Assembly (NCBI GenBank): GCA_964458125.1
Contig: CAYWHE010000079.1
Location: forward strand, 1-16,402
Direction: 5' to 3'
Source: CAYWHE01 sp964458125
Lineage (GTDB): Bacteria > Bacteroidota > Bacteroidia > AKYH767-A > OLB10
Length of the DNA: 16,402 nucleotides
Positions 9,331 to 16,202 of the stretch are shown piece after piece. The notes below the pieces were generated by a model. That model was not told where the DNA came from and made no database searches. It saw only the letters and a program-made list of their open reading frames with translations. Made by a program: the position numbers and the translations under genes. Positions within the stretch are counted from its first letter, which is position 1. The number at the start of each line of letters is the position of its first letter.

Positions 9331-9419
9331 ATTTTATTGTATTTCAATGGTTTAATATAATGTTCAGAAGATCATGGAATTTCCTTGAAAGGGACTTTCT
9401 TTAATAATTTCGCGGCTTA

Positions 9420-9449
9420 TTGTTAATTTATAAATCATTATTATCTTTG
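9420..9449 (+). promoter_or_regulatory. rpsO promoter, Bacteroidota-type
   Basis: TTG at 9420-9422 is separated by exactly 19 bases from TATCTTTG at 9442-9449. This equals the Bacteroidota primary-sigma consensus (TTG-N19-TAnnTTTG) at every defined base. The expected start of transcription is about 15-17 bases before the rpsO ATG, so the leader is short and no Shine-Dalgarno is visible. The preceding gene ends in a terminator, which supports an independent promoter here. Confidence 0.85.
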
Positions 9450-9471
9450 CACGCTTATAAAATTTGAAGAA

Positions 9472-9741
9472 ATGATTCTGACGTCAGAAAAAAAGAAAGA
9501 AATTTTTGCCAAACATGGCAAATCCGAAACGAATACCGGTTTGGCCGAGGGGCAAATCGCCCTGTTTACCCATCGAATCAACCACCTGACTGAGCATTTA
9601 AAAACTCAGAAAAAAGACACGGGCACCCAGCGTTCCCTGATCAGACTTGTTGGAAAGCGCAGGAGTCTGCTGGATTTCCTGGCAAAGAACGATATTACCC
9701 GTTACCGTGCCATCATCAGTGAACTTGGAATAAGAAAATAA
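9472..9741 (+). CDS. rpsO: 30S ribosomal protein S15
   Basis: The product has 89 residues, the normal S15 length. S15 binds 16S rRNA in the central domain early in assembly of the small subunit and contributes to bridges with the 50S subunit. Conserved blocks are visible in order: the first helix with GLAEGQIALFTHRINHLTEHLK, the loop KKDTGTQRSLIRLVGKRRSLLDFL, and the C-terminal helix ending RYRAIISELGIRK. The gene has its own consensus promoter and is followed by a hairpin before pnp. The order rpsO-pnp is also found in E. coli and many other bacteria. Confidence 0.98.
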   Translation: MILTSEKKKEIFAKHGKSETNTGLAEGQIALFTHRINHLTEHLKTQKKDTGTQRSLIRLVGKRRSLLDFLAKNDITRYRAIISELGIRK

Positions 9742-9765
9742 ATGTACCGTCTGGTTTGACATTTT

Positions 9766-9793
9766 AAAGGCAATTCTTTAATTGCCTTTTTTT
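9766..9793 (+). terminator. Terminator or attenuator hairpin between rpsO and pnp
   Basis: A perfect 10 bp stem AAAGGCAATT / AATTGCCTTT with a CTTT loop is followed by T residues. It lies 24 bases after the rpsO stop and ends 26 bases before the pnp ATG. It looks like an intrinsic terminator. I see no separate consensus promoter between it and pnp, so partial readthrough is the likely source of pnp mRNA. Confidence 0.8.
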
Positions 9794-9819
9794 GTTTAAC
9801 CGGTTAAGAAAAAGAAAAG

Positions 9820-11961
9820 ATGTCGATTACACCCATTATAAAAAAAATTGAACTGGCGGATGGCAAGGTCATCACGCTGGAAACCGGCAAGCTGGCCAAA
9901 CAGGCCGATGGATCCGTTGTATTACGATGCGGTGACTGCATGTTGCTGGCCACCGTGGTATCCAATAAAGAAGCGAAAGAAGGGGTTGATTTCCTTCCTC
10001 TCTCTGTCGATTACCAGGAAAAATATGCAGCTTCCGGTAGATTTCCGGGCGGATTTTTTAAGCGGGAGGCCCGTTTATCGGAATATGAAATCCTGATCAG
10101 CCGCCTGGTGGACCGGGCATTAAGGCCGCTTTTCCCGGATGATTATCATGCTGATGTTCAGGTGATGGTCACCCTGATTTCTGCGGATAAAAACATTATG
10201 CCCGATGCTTTGGCCGGGCTTGCGGCTTCATCCGCCATAACCCTTTCTGACATTCCGTTCAAAGGTCCTATTTCAGAGGTTCGTGTTGGAAGGATTAATG
10301 GAAAAATGGTGATCAATCCGACCATTCCGGAACTTGAACATACCGATATCGACATCATCGTTGCCGGCAGCATGGAAAACATTGTGATGGTGGAAGGTGA
10401 GATGAAGGAAGTCTCGGAAAAAGATATGCTGGAAGCCATTCAGTTCGGTCATGAAGCCATCAAGGTTCAATGCCAGGCACAGGTTGATTTTGCTGAAATG
10501 GCCGGCAGGAAGACCACGCGCATGTACCAGCATGAAACCCATGATGAATCACTGCGTGAAGCGGTAAAGAAGTCCACCTATGACCAGGCCTATGCATTAG
10601 CCTGTACCGGTAATCCGAATAAATCCGCACGCAGGGAAGGCTTTGATGCCATTGAAGCAGCATTTCTCCAGACGTTGCCTGAAGAGGAACGGGATGAGAA
10701 AGCAAGCCTGGTCCACACCTATTTTCATGACGTGGAAAAAGAAGCTGTGCGTTCGGCCATCCTTGACAAAGGCATACGTTTGGACGGACGGAAAACAACG
10801 GAAATCCGGCCCATCTGGAGCGAAATAAATTACCTGCCATCCGCACACGGATCGGCTTTGTTTACCCGCGGAGAAACACAGTCGCTGACCACCGTTACGC
10901 TGGGAACGAAGATGGATGAACAGATCATTGACGGGGTCATGTTTGAAGGCTATAACAAGTTCATGCTGCATTACAACTTTCCTGCTTTCAGCACAGGAGA
11001 GGCCCGCCCGAACCGCGGAACGGGAAGACGTGAAGTGGGTCACGGAAACCTGGCCATGCGTTCCCTGAAGAAAATGATGCCTTCCGAAGATGAAAACCCT
11101 TATACCATCCGCATTGTCAGCGATATCCTCGAATCCAACGGTTCCTCCTCCATGGCTACCGTTTGTGCCGGATCCCTGGCCCTGATGGATGCCGGTGTGA
11201 AAATCAAAAGCGCTGTTTCGGGCATTGCCATGGGACTGATTACCGACGGGAAAGGACGCTTTGCCGTTTTAAGTGATATTCTCGGTGATGAAGATCACCT
11301 TGGTGATATGGATTTCAAGGTAACGGGAACCTCCAAGGGCATCTGTGCCTGCCAGATGGACCTGAAAGTTCACGGTCTCCCATACGAAATCATGCTGCAG
11401 GCGCTCGAGCAGGCCAAAGCGGGAAGGCTGCATATCCTGAACGAAATGAATAAAACCATTTCCGTTCCCAATGCAGACTACAAGCCGCATGCACCGCGTA
11501 TTGTCGTACTGCACATACCCAAAGAGTTCATCGGTGCCGTTATCGGACCCGGCGGAAAGATCATCCAGGAAATGCAGCGTGAAACCAACACGGTCATCAG
11601 CATTGATGAAGTGAATAACGAAGGTATTGTCCAGATTTCTTCCAGTGATAAGGCTTCCATCGATAAGGCACTGGCCAAAATCAGGGGTATCATTGCCATC
11701 CCCGAGGTGGGAGAAGTGTATACCGGAAAAGTGAAAAACATCCAGACCTTTGGCGCCTTTGTAGAATTCATGCCCGGTAAGGACGGACTCCTGCATATAT
11801 CAGAAATTTCATGGGATCGCCTTGCAAGCATGGATGGCGTTTTCAAAGAAGGTGACATGGTAGAGGTTAAACTGATTGATGTGGATAAGAAAACGGGCAA
11901 ATTCAAGCTTTCCAGGAAGGTTTTGCTGCCCAGGCCGCAGAAAAACCCGGTTGAAAACTGA
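9820..11961 (+). CDS. pnp: Polyribonucleotide nucleotidyltransferase (PNPase)
   Basis: This 713-residue enzyme degrades RNA from the 3' end by phosphorolysis, releasing nucleoside diphosphates, and can add 3' tails in reverse. The full domain order is present: RNase PH core 1 (about 10-145, with GRFPGGFFKREARLSEYEIL), a helical linker (about 240-310), RNase PH core 2 (about 320-465, with GSALFTRGETQSLTTVTLG and STGEARPNRGTGRREVGHG, then SNGSSSMATVCAGSLALMDAG), a KH domain (about 560-620, IGAVIGPGGKIIQEMQ), and an S1 domain (about 630-700, GKVKNIQTFGAFVEFMPGKDGLLHISEI, given here in parts: VKNIQTFGAFVEF, KDGLLHISEISW). Length is normal. An intrinsic terminator follows. Expression probably depends on readthrough of the hairpin after rpsO. 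Confidence 0.98.
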   Translation: MSITPIIKKIELADGKVITLETGKLAKQADGSVVLRCGDCMLLATVVSNKEAKEGVDFLPLSVDYQEKYAASGRFPGGFFKREARLSEYEILISRLVDRALRPLFPDDYHADVQVMVTLISADKNIMPDALAGLAASSAITLSDIPFKGPISEVRVGRINGKMVINPTIPELEHTDIDIIVAGSMENIVMVEGEMKEVSEKDMLEAIQFGHEAIKVQCQAQVDFAEMAGRKTTRMYQHETHDESLREAVKKSTYDQAYALACTGNPNKSARREGFDAIEAAFLQTLPEEERDEKASLVHTYFHDVEKEAVRSAILDKGIRLDGRKTTEIRPIWSEINYLPSAHGSALFTRGETQSLTTVTLGTKMDEQIIDGVMFEGYNKFMLHYNFPAFSTGEARPNRGTGRREVGHGNLAMRSLKKMMPSEDENPYTIRIVSDILESNGSSSMATVCAGSLALMDAGVKIKSAVSGIAMGLITDGKGRFAVLSDILGDEDHLGDMDFKVTGTSKGICACQMDLKVHGLPYEIMLQALEQAKAGRLHILNEMNKTISVPNADYKPHAPRIVVLHIPKEFIGAVIGPGGKIIQEMQRETNTVISIDEVNNEGIVQISSSDKASIDKALAKIRGIIAIPEVGEVYTGKVKNIQTFGAFVEFMPGKDGLLHISEISWDRLASMDGVFKEGDMVEVKLIDVDKKTGKFKLSRKVLLPRPQKNPVEN

Positions 11962-11989
11962 GTCTTACTGTAAGATTTTAAACAGTTAC

Positions 11990-12020
11990 GGCCCGAATCC
12001 CTGATTCGGGCCTTTTTTTT
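11990..12020 (+). terminator. Intrinsic terminator after pnp
   Basis: A perfect 9 bp stem GGCCCGAAT / ATTCGGGCC with a 5-base loop is followed by eight T residues. A smaller inverted repeat, TCTTAC-T-GTAAGA followed by TTTTA, lies just before it at 11963-11979 and may be a weak first terminator or an mRNA 3'-end structure. Confidence 0.92.
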
Positions 12021-12021
12021 C

Positions 12022-12059
12022 TTACAACCCGGTTCAGCAGCTGCTGTTTTTTGTTGTAA
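12022..12059 (+). repeat. Nested inverted repeat in the rpoD upstream region
   Basis: TTACAAC (12022-12028) and GTTGTAA (12053-12059) form an outer 7 bp inverted repeat. Inside it is the perfect palindrome CAGCAGCTGCTG (12035-12046) followed by six T. It lies between the pnp terminator and the rpoD start. It could be a leader structure or operator for rpoD, or a backup terminator. No consensus TAnnTTTG promoter is visible between here and rpoD. Confidence 0.5.
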
Positions 12060-12103
12060 CCTACCTCCCTGTGGTGCGTTACAGATTCCAAAAAACAGAA
12101 CGA

Positions 12104-12967
12104 ATGCGCCAGCTAAAGATTACTAAACAGGTTACCAATCGCGAAACCCAGTCACTTGATAAATACCTCCAGGAGATTGGAAAAGTGATTCTTTTAACGC
12201 CAGAAGAGGAGGTTGATTTGGCTCAACGCATTCGCCAGGGAGACCAGAAGGCTCTGGAGAAATTAACCAAGGCCAACCTGCGCTTTGTCGTGTCCGTGGC
12301 CAAGCAATACCAGAACCAGGGACTAACCCTGGGCGACCTGATCAATGAAGGCAATCTCGGGCTGATTAAAGCGGCCCAGCGTTTTGATGAAACACGGGGA
12401 TTCAAATTCATCTCCTATGCCGTCTGGTGGATCCGTCAATCCATCCTGCAGGCCCTGGCTGAACAATCCAGGATCGTGCGCCTTCCATTGAATAAAATAG
12501 GTTTTATCAATAAAATCAATAAGGCCTTTTCACAGCTTGAACAGGACTTCGAACGGGAACCCACCAACGAGGAACTTTCCAACCTGCTCCAGATATCGGT
12601 GGATGATGTGATGGATACCGTACGTTCATCCGGACGTCACGTCTCCATGGACGCACCCCTTTCGCAAAACGAAGACGGTACGCTGATGGACCTCATGCCC
12701 GGTGAAGAAGGACAAACACCCGAAACGAGCTTACTGACCGAATCCCTCAAACGGGAAATAGAACGGGCCCTCTCCACCCTTACGCCCCGCGAAGCCGATG
12801 TCGTCCGACTCTATTTTGGTCTGGCGGCGGGGCCTGCCATGACCCTGGAGGAAATCGGGATGCGATTTGATCTGACCCGTGAAAGGGTCAGGCAGATCAA
12901 GGAAAAAGCCATCCGAAGGCTGAAACATACTTCCCGGAGCAAAATTCTGAAAACATACCTGGGATAA
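12104..12967 (+). CDS. rpoD: RNA polymerase primary sigma factor, sigma-70 family
   Basis: The product has 287 residues, matching the short primary sigma factor of Bacteroidota, which lacks region 1.1. It directs RNA polymerase to housekeeping promoters. Visible regions in order are 1.2 (SLDKYLQEIGKV), 2.1-2.4 (ANLRFVVSVAKQYQNQGL, INEGNLGLIKAAQRFDETRG, FKFISYAVWWIRQSI), region 3 (EREPTNEELSNLL), and region 4 (LTPREADVVRLYFGL, then the helix-turn-helix in MTLEEIGMRFDLTRERVRQI). It ends in the typical HTSRSKILKTYLG. I chose the ATG at 12104, since Bacteroidota homologues start MRQLKIT. An in-frame GTG at 12071 would add 11 untypical residues. The preceding terminator implies an independent promoter that I could not identify. 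Confidence 0.96.
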   Translation: MRQLKITKQVTNRETQSLDKYLQEIGKVILLTPEEEVDLAQRIRQGDQKALEKLTKANLRFVVSVAKQYQNQGLTLGDLINEGNLGLIKAAQRFDETRGFKFISYAVWWIRQSILQALAEQSRIVRLPLNKIGFINKINKAFSQLEQDFEREPTNEELSNLLQISVDDVMDTVRSSGRHVSMDAPLSQNEDGTLMDLMPGEEGQTPETSLLTESLKREIERALSTLTPREADVVRLYFGLAAGPAMTLEEIGMRFDLTRERVRQIKEKAIRRLKHTSRSKILKTYLG

Positions 12968-13271
12968 CCTTGACGAAGCACTTGACACCGGCAAGGACAT
13001 TTTAAAACGAGGTTATAAAAGAAGGGGTTATCAGTCCTTTGAAGTCATACCATTGGGACTTCCTGAAAATGGACTCCATCGTCCATTTGCAACCCCAGGC
13101 CCGTACCCCTTCTCTTTCATTTCAATTCCCCGTGTGGCCTTCCGTTCCGGTTATTTTCCGAATTAAATACGATGATTCACAAATTCCTTTTCAGCGAATT
13201 ACCAATTTCACATGCAGGTATCATTTTCACCATCCGGAAATCAACCGGCAGCCGGCGCATGGGTGCCCGAA
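12968..13271. other. Gene-free convergent spacer after rpoD
   Basis: This is the junction between convergent transcription units: rpoD on the plus strand and the T9SS-sorted protein on the minus strand. I see no gene and no strong terminator for either side. Open frames crossing it have no protein-like character. A short G/C-rich inverted repeat, CCGGCAGCCGG (13243-13253), lies 19 bases past the stop of the minus-strand gene and is at best a weak terminator. Confidence 0.5.
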
Positions 13272-14063
13272 CTATTTCGAAAGTATAATTTTCTTAGTCA
13301 CTGTTTCCTTTCCTGCAATTACCCGGATAAAATATATACCCGTATCTTCCAGCTGCATGGAAAACTCGTAATCGTTTGGCCTAGCCCGGTATACCTGTTG
13401 ACCGGATTCAGTTGTTATGTTGATTTCTTCGATAAGATCAGGGCTCTCCACGATCACCTGACCATCCGTTGGGTTGGGAAAAATCGTAAGCTGGTCTTCC
13501 TGCACTGATTCCTGTGTTAAATTGCCGTCCGGCTTTAAATTATGTTTAAATAAAGTACCCTTAATCACCTGAACGGTATCGCCACCGAGTGTGGCTACCA
13601 GCTTTAACTTAACCCTGGTATTCATTGCAGAAAGCCTTAAATCGATAATTTCAACAAACGGTTGTCCTCCCTGAATGCTTTGATGTTCCATGTGAAAATG
13701 CCGGGCGTTGCTCCAGGAACCGGTGTGCTCGTGGGCCGTACCAAAATTATCCACAGAAAACCAGTGGATCTGATCGTCATAGGGGCTGTAACCAATGAGG
13801 TTTGTCCCTTTAAAATCACCGAGAGTGGCATCACTGAACCATTCATCCATGGTGAGCGCTTGGCCGTCAACAGCTGCATGAAAATCGGTATGGTAATTCA
13901 CGGGGAAAGCATCATTTCCCACCACCAGCGTTGCAGCACCTGACCAATGGCCTTCCAACTCCAGGGTACGCGTCCATTGGTCTGGAACCGGTTGGGAATA
14001 AGACGTTCCCATGGTCAGCAACATGACTGTCGCCATGATGCCTGATTTCAATTGTTCTTTCAT
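13272..14063 (-). CDS. Secreted protein with T9SS type A C-terminal sorting domain
   Basis: The 263-residue product has a signal peptide (MKEQLKSGIMATVMLLTMG, cut near SYSQ-PVPDQ). A central domain of about 140 residues begins LELEGHWSGAATLVV and includes GYSPYDDQIHWFSVDNFGTAHEHTGSW. A C-terminal segment (about 190-263) begins LTIFPNPTDGQVIVES and ends GIYFIRVIAGKETVTKKIIL. That last part is the hallmark of type IX secretion cargo: PNP motif, Ig-like strands, basic C-terminus. The central domain resembles DUF1579/lipocalin-like beta-barrel proteins in pattern, but I hold this loosely. The cargo should cross the outer membrane and be released or anchored. I chose the ATG at 14063 because it opens the signal peptide; a longer reading to 14264 would overlap the sigma-factor gene and bury the signal peptide. 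It lies 118 bases downstream of the ECF sigma gene on the same strand, so it may be a target or operon partner. Confidence 0.9.
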   Translation of the reverse strand: MKEQLKSGIMATVMLLTMGTSYSQPVPDQWTRTLELEGHWSGAATLVVGNDAFPVNYHTDFHAAVDGQALTMDEWFSDATLGDFKGTNLIGYSPYDDQIHWFSVDNFGTAHEHTGSWSNARHFHMEHQSIQGGQPFVEIIDLRLSAMNTRVKLKLVATLGGDTVQVIKGTLFKHNLKPDGNLTQESVQEDQLTIFPNPTDGQVIVESPDLIEEINITTESGQQVYRARPNDYEFSMQLEDTGIYFIRVIAGKETVTKKIILSK

Positions 14064-14137
14064 TTTTTTAAATTTTAGAAGTGAATAATAATTTTGATTT
14101 AAACCATAGATACCCGTGCACTTAAAAAAGTTCGGAT

Positions 14138-14161
14138 GGATGAAAAATATTTTTTTCATCC
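14138..14161. repeat. Perfect A/T-rich hairpin between ECF sigma gene and T9SS cargo gene
   Basis: GGATGAAAAA (14138-14147) and TTTTTCATCC (14152-14161) form a perfect 10 bp stem with a 4-base loop. It lies 20 bases past the stop of the sigma gene on the minus strand and about 75 bases before the cargo gene ATG. No extra T tract follows in the minus direction, so termination is uncertain. It may instead be a processing site or operator. Confidence 0.6.
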
Positions 14162-14181
14162 GGCCGAAACCCTTTAAGCTG

Positions 14182-15111
14182 TCAGGACCTGGGAGAATCA
14201 AAAATATGCGCCACTTCCACCTGCTGATCTTTTCTGAAAAGCACGATTGCGGTAGATGGCGCACAACGATCGGGGTATTCCGGATGGTTGATGTTGTCTA
14301 CTTCAATAATGGAGATGTTGCCGCTGGAAACCACTTCACTCACCGCCACCAGGCTGCCATAAAGCAGATCGTTGTTAATTTCATTTTCAATAATTCGTCT
14401 TCCTTTTCCCATTTTACCGCTTGTAAAATAAATACTGAGGGATGGATGAAAATGATTAAAAAATACGTTCCGGGTTTCAGGATCTGAATGCAAATTATTC
14501 CATTGATGACGATAAAACCCGGACCAATGCCGTGCTTCCCTCCATGCTTCATCACCGGCATCCTGATTTCTATTAAAAAGCATTGACAATTTTTCTCTTG
14601 CGGCCGACAGCCGGCTCCGGACGGTCCCGACAGGTATATTCAGGATACAGGAAATATTCTCATAACTTTTAAAACTGCTGAAATAACGAAGCAGGACGCA
14701 GGATCGCAATTCATCCGATAGGAAGCGCATTGATTCATAGAGCCGCTGGGCATTCGAAAGATTCTCAAAATGTTCGTCAACAGGGCGATGGAGTAATAAA
14801 TCAAGGGCCAAATGCTGGTCTGTAAGTTCCGTTGAACGTTCCTTTCGAAGCAGGAGGTAACAATTATTGACCAATATCCTCTTCAGCCAGGGATAAAACA
14901 ATTCCACATCCCGCAGCGAAGAAAGATGGGTGAATGCGGCAATAAAAGTATCCTGGACGGCATCCTGCGCCAACGCTGGATTTCTGCAGATATGCAGCGC
15001 ATGGGCATACAGCCTGGGGCGAAACCACTCAAATACTGAACCCATCGCTGAGGCATCTCCATTCCATGCTGCTTCAATCCTCAATCTGATATAAACGGGT
15101 ATCTCAACCAT
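14182..15111 (-). CDS. ECF-type sigma-70 factor with C-terminal extension (SnoaL/NTF2-like?)
   Basis: The 309-residue product carries the two core ECF domains. Sigma region 2 is about residues 12-85 (AQDAVQDTFIAAFTHLSSL, FYPWLKRILVNNCYLLLRK). Region 4 is about 120-178 (FLSDELRSCVLLRYFSSFKS, YENISCILNIPVGTVRSRLS). Most ECF factors are about 170-200 residues; this one has some 120 more. That tail (about 185-309) includes HPSLSIYFTSGKMGKGRRII and AIVLFRKDQQVEVAHIFDSP. The pattern suggests a SnoaL/NTF2-like fold, as found fused to ECF groups such as ECF41, where the tail modulates sigma activity in place of a separate anti-sigma factor. The fold assignment is inference. No anti-sigma gene is adjacent. 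Neighbours are an SRPBCC gene 74 bases upstream and the T9SS cargo gene downstream, all on the same strand. Confidence 0.88.
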   Translation of the reverse strand: MVEIPVYIRLRIEAAWNGDASAMGSVFEWFRPRLYAHALHICRNPALAQDAVQDTFIAAFTHLSSLRDVELFYPWLKRILVNNCYLLLRKERSTELTDQHLALDLLLHRPVDEHFENLSNAQRLYESMRFLSDELRSCVLLRYFSSFKSYENISCILNIPVGTVRSRLSAAREKLSMLFNRNQDAGDEAWREARHWSGFYRHQWNNLHSDPETRNVFFNHFHPSLSIYFTSGKMGKGRRIIENEINNDLLYGSLVAVSEVVSSGNISIIEVDNINHPEYPDRCAPSTAIVLFRKDQQVEVAHIFDSPRS

Positions 15112-15185
15112 GGATGATTTTGCTTTGAAACAATACCATGATGCAATTTACGGATTTCCGATACTATTTCAGGCGCTGAACACTA

Positions 15186-15638
15186 TTATTTTGCCGGGAC
15201 GATTTCACCTTCGCACTCTGTTTTCAAAAGATCAAGCCAGTTCTCCAAACCCTTCTCCAAATTTTTAAGGAAAGGTTTTCTGAAAATTCGCACCAAAATT
15301 CCTTCCATACTTTCTTCAACTGCGACCTGTGTTTGTCCTCCTACTGCGGAAAGTGTCCAATTATGAATGGCAAAAATTCCGAATGATTTTCCGGTCCAAC
15401 CGAATGAATGAAAGGGATCAACGGTATGGAGCGTAGAATGAATGGCAACTCCACCGCTTTTCCAGTCGAACAGCGTACCGGGTGTCAACTCACCCCGAAG
15501 TTTGGAGTTCCGGATATCTGTTTGCCAGTTAGGCCAACGGTCAATATTGGTCAGTACAGCCCAGACTCTTCCCGGATCTGCATCAATATGAATTGTTTTA
15601 CTGCACGTTACCGGTGCATCTGGGTTGATGGTTTTCAT
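15186..15638 (-). CDS. SRPBCC-family protein (polyketide cyclase/START-like fold)
   Basis: The product has 150 residues, normal for this fold. Typical landmarks are the opening strand with CSKTIHIDADPGRVWAVLTN, the tryptophan motif IDRWPNWQTDI, a mid-domain LTPGTLFDWKSGG, and the long C-terminal helix (FLKNLEKGLENWLDLLKTE) that closes the ligand cavity. Members bind hydrophobic small molecules or catalyse varied reactions, so no specific substrate can be given. No signal peptide is visible, so it should be cytoplasmic. It is the first gene of the minus-strand group and precedes the ECF sigma factor by 74 bases, so co-transcription is plausible. The palindrome TTACCGGTAA at 15674-15683, about 36 bases upstream of the ATG, could be an operator. 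Confidence 0.88.
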   Translation of the reverse strand: MKTINPDAPVTCSKTIHIDADPGRVWAVLTNIDRWPNWQTDIRNSKLRGELTPGTLFDWKSGGVAIHSTLHTVDPFHSFGWTGKSFGIFAIHNWTLSAVGGQTQVAVEESMEGILVRIFRKPFLKNLEKGLENWLDLLKTECEGEIVPAK

Positions 15639-15850
15639 TTTTTTTCCGGGTTAAATTTACTAGATCCATATTTTTACCGGTAAGGCCATGTTTCATACAA
15701 AACCTGATCCGGTTCTTGCCTGAAACCAGGAAATCAAACGGCATTTTTTTCTCACTCTGCTGATGGTTTCCGTTGCAATCCGGTAAATAGTTGAAAAAAT
15801 TTAGCAGGTTAAAATTAGAGAAATAACTTTCAAACTCAAAATTTAACCTT
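15639..15850. other. AT-rich intergenic region upstream of the SRPBCC gene
   Basis: No gene is seen. The region is clearly richer in A and T than the coding DNA to its left. Its one notable element is the 10-base perfect palindrome TTACCGGTAA (15674-15683) in the SRPBCC upstream region. No TAnnTTTG element is correctly placed for that gene. Confidence 0.5.
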
Positions 15851-15990
15851 ATAAAAAACATCATCAAATCAGAATCAGAGATCGTCCATCATTAAAGAAA
15901 ATGAGGCAGGAATAAAAGTTGCTGAGATCCTTAACAAAAATCAAACATGCAAAGAAGGAGTAATACCTTTAAAAAAATCGCATTAGGTTT
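15851..15990 (+). pseudogene. Decayed IS3-type transposase orfA N-terminal remnant
   Basis: The plus strand from 15851 (ATA, possibly a decayed ATG) reads KNIIKSESEIV. After one extra base at about 15887 it continues in the next frame as IIKENEAGIKVAEILNKN. This has the layout of the N-terminal helix-turn-helix of IS3-family OrfA, which in functional copies runs roughly K-x-F-S/T-E-S/T-Q-I-V, then a helix of the type K-E-A-G-x-K-V-x-E-I-C-R, then a G-I-S-x-A-T-F-Y turn. The turn is unrecognisable here, and no orfB, no terminal inverted repeats and no target duplication are visible. The remnant is short, so this is recognition by pattern only. The overlapping reading starting MQRRSNTFKK at 15947 may be coincidence. 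Confidence 0.5.
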
Positions 15991-16088
15991 TTTAGGCTTT
16001 GTGTTTTCTGTAGCCTGAAGGTATACCTGGTTTTTATGAATTTGAAGTCGTTTCATATGCAAATGATGTGCAAATAAAAAAATGTCTA

Positions 16089-16116
16089 AATCAATATTTT
16101 ATATAAAATATTGATT
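16089..16116 (-). terminator. AT-only palindrome downstream of tRNA-Arg, probable terminator
   Basis: AATCAATATTTTA / TAAAATATTGATT is a perfect 13 bp inverted repeat around a central TA, with no G/C core. It begins 7 bases past the 3' end of the tRNA-Arg gene in the direction of transcription. A run of seven T follows a few bases later on the minus strand (plus-strand A run at 16075-16082). Termination or 3' processing of the tRNA transcript is the simplest reading. Confidence 0.55.
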
Positions 16117-16123
16117 ATCTGAG

Positions 16124-16197
16124 TGATCCCGAAGCGATTCGAACGCTTGACCTACTGCTTAGAAGGCAGTTGCTCTATCCAGCTGAGCTACGGGATC
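16124..16197 (-). tRNA. tRNA-Arg(UCU)
   Basis: The 74-base gene folds as a complete cloverleaf: acceptor stem GATCCCG/CGGGATC with discriminator A, D arm GCTC-AGCTGGATA-GAGC, anticodon stem ACTGC/GCAGT with loop CTTCTAA (anticodon TCT), variable AGGTC, and T arm AAGCG-TTCGAAT-CGCTT. CCA is not encoded. It decodes AGA and AGG. Confidence 0.97.
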
Positions 16198-16202
16198 TGT
16201 AA

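Noticed and set aside
12071..12103. GTG start giving rpoD 11 extra residues
   Set aside because: Bacteroidota primary sigma factors begin MRQLKIT, which matches the ATG at 12104.
13039..13508. Plus-strand open frames crossing the end of the T9SS cargo gene
   Set aside because: Their translations look random, and they are antisense to the conserved sorting domain.
13272..14264. Longer version of the T9SS cargo gene starting at 14264
   Set aside because: It would overlap the 3' end of the sigma gene, read through the perfect hairpin, and place a clean signal peptide 67 residues inside the protein.
15598..15867. 89-codon minus-strand frame upstream of the SRPBCC gene
   Set aside because: It overlaps the SRPBCC start, is rich in F, N and K from AT-rich DNA, and matches nothing I recognise.
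15947..16018. 23-codon frame starting MQRRSNTFKK that resembles a signal peptide (IALGFLGFVFSVA)
   Set aside because: It stops straight after the hydrophobic run and overlaps the more convincing transposase remnant; it could be the scar of a lost secreted protein, but I would not call it a gene.
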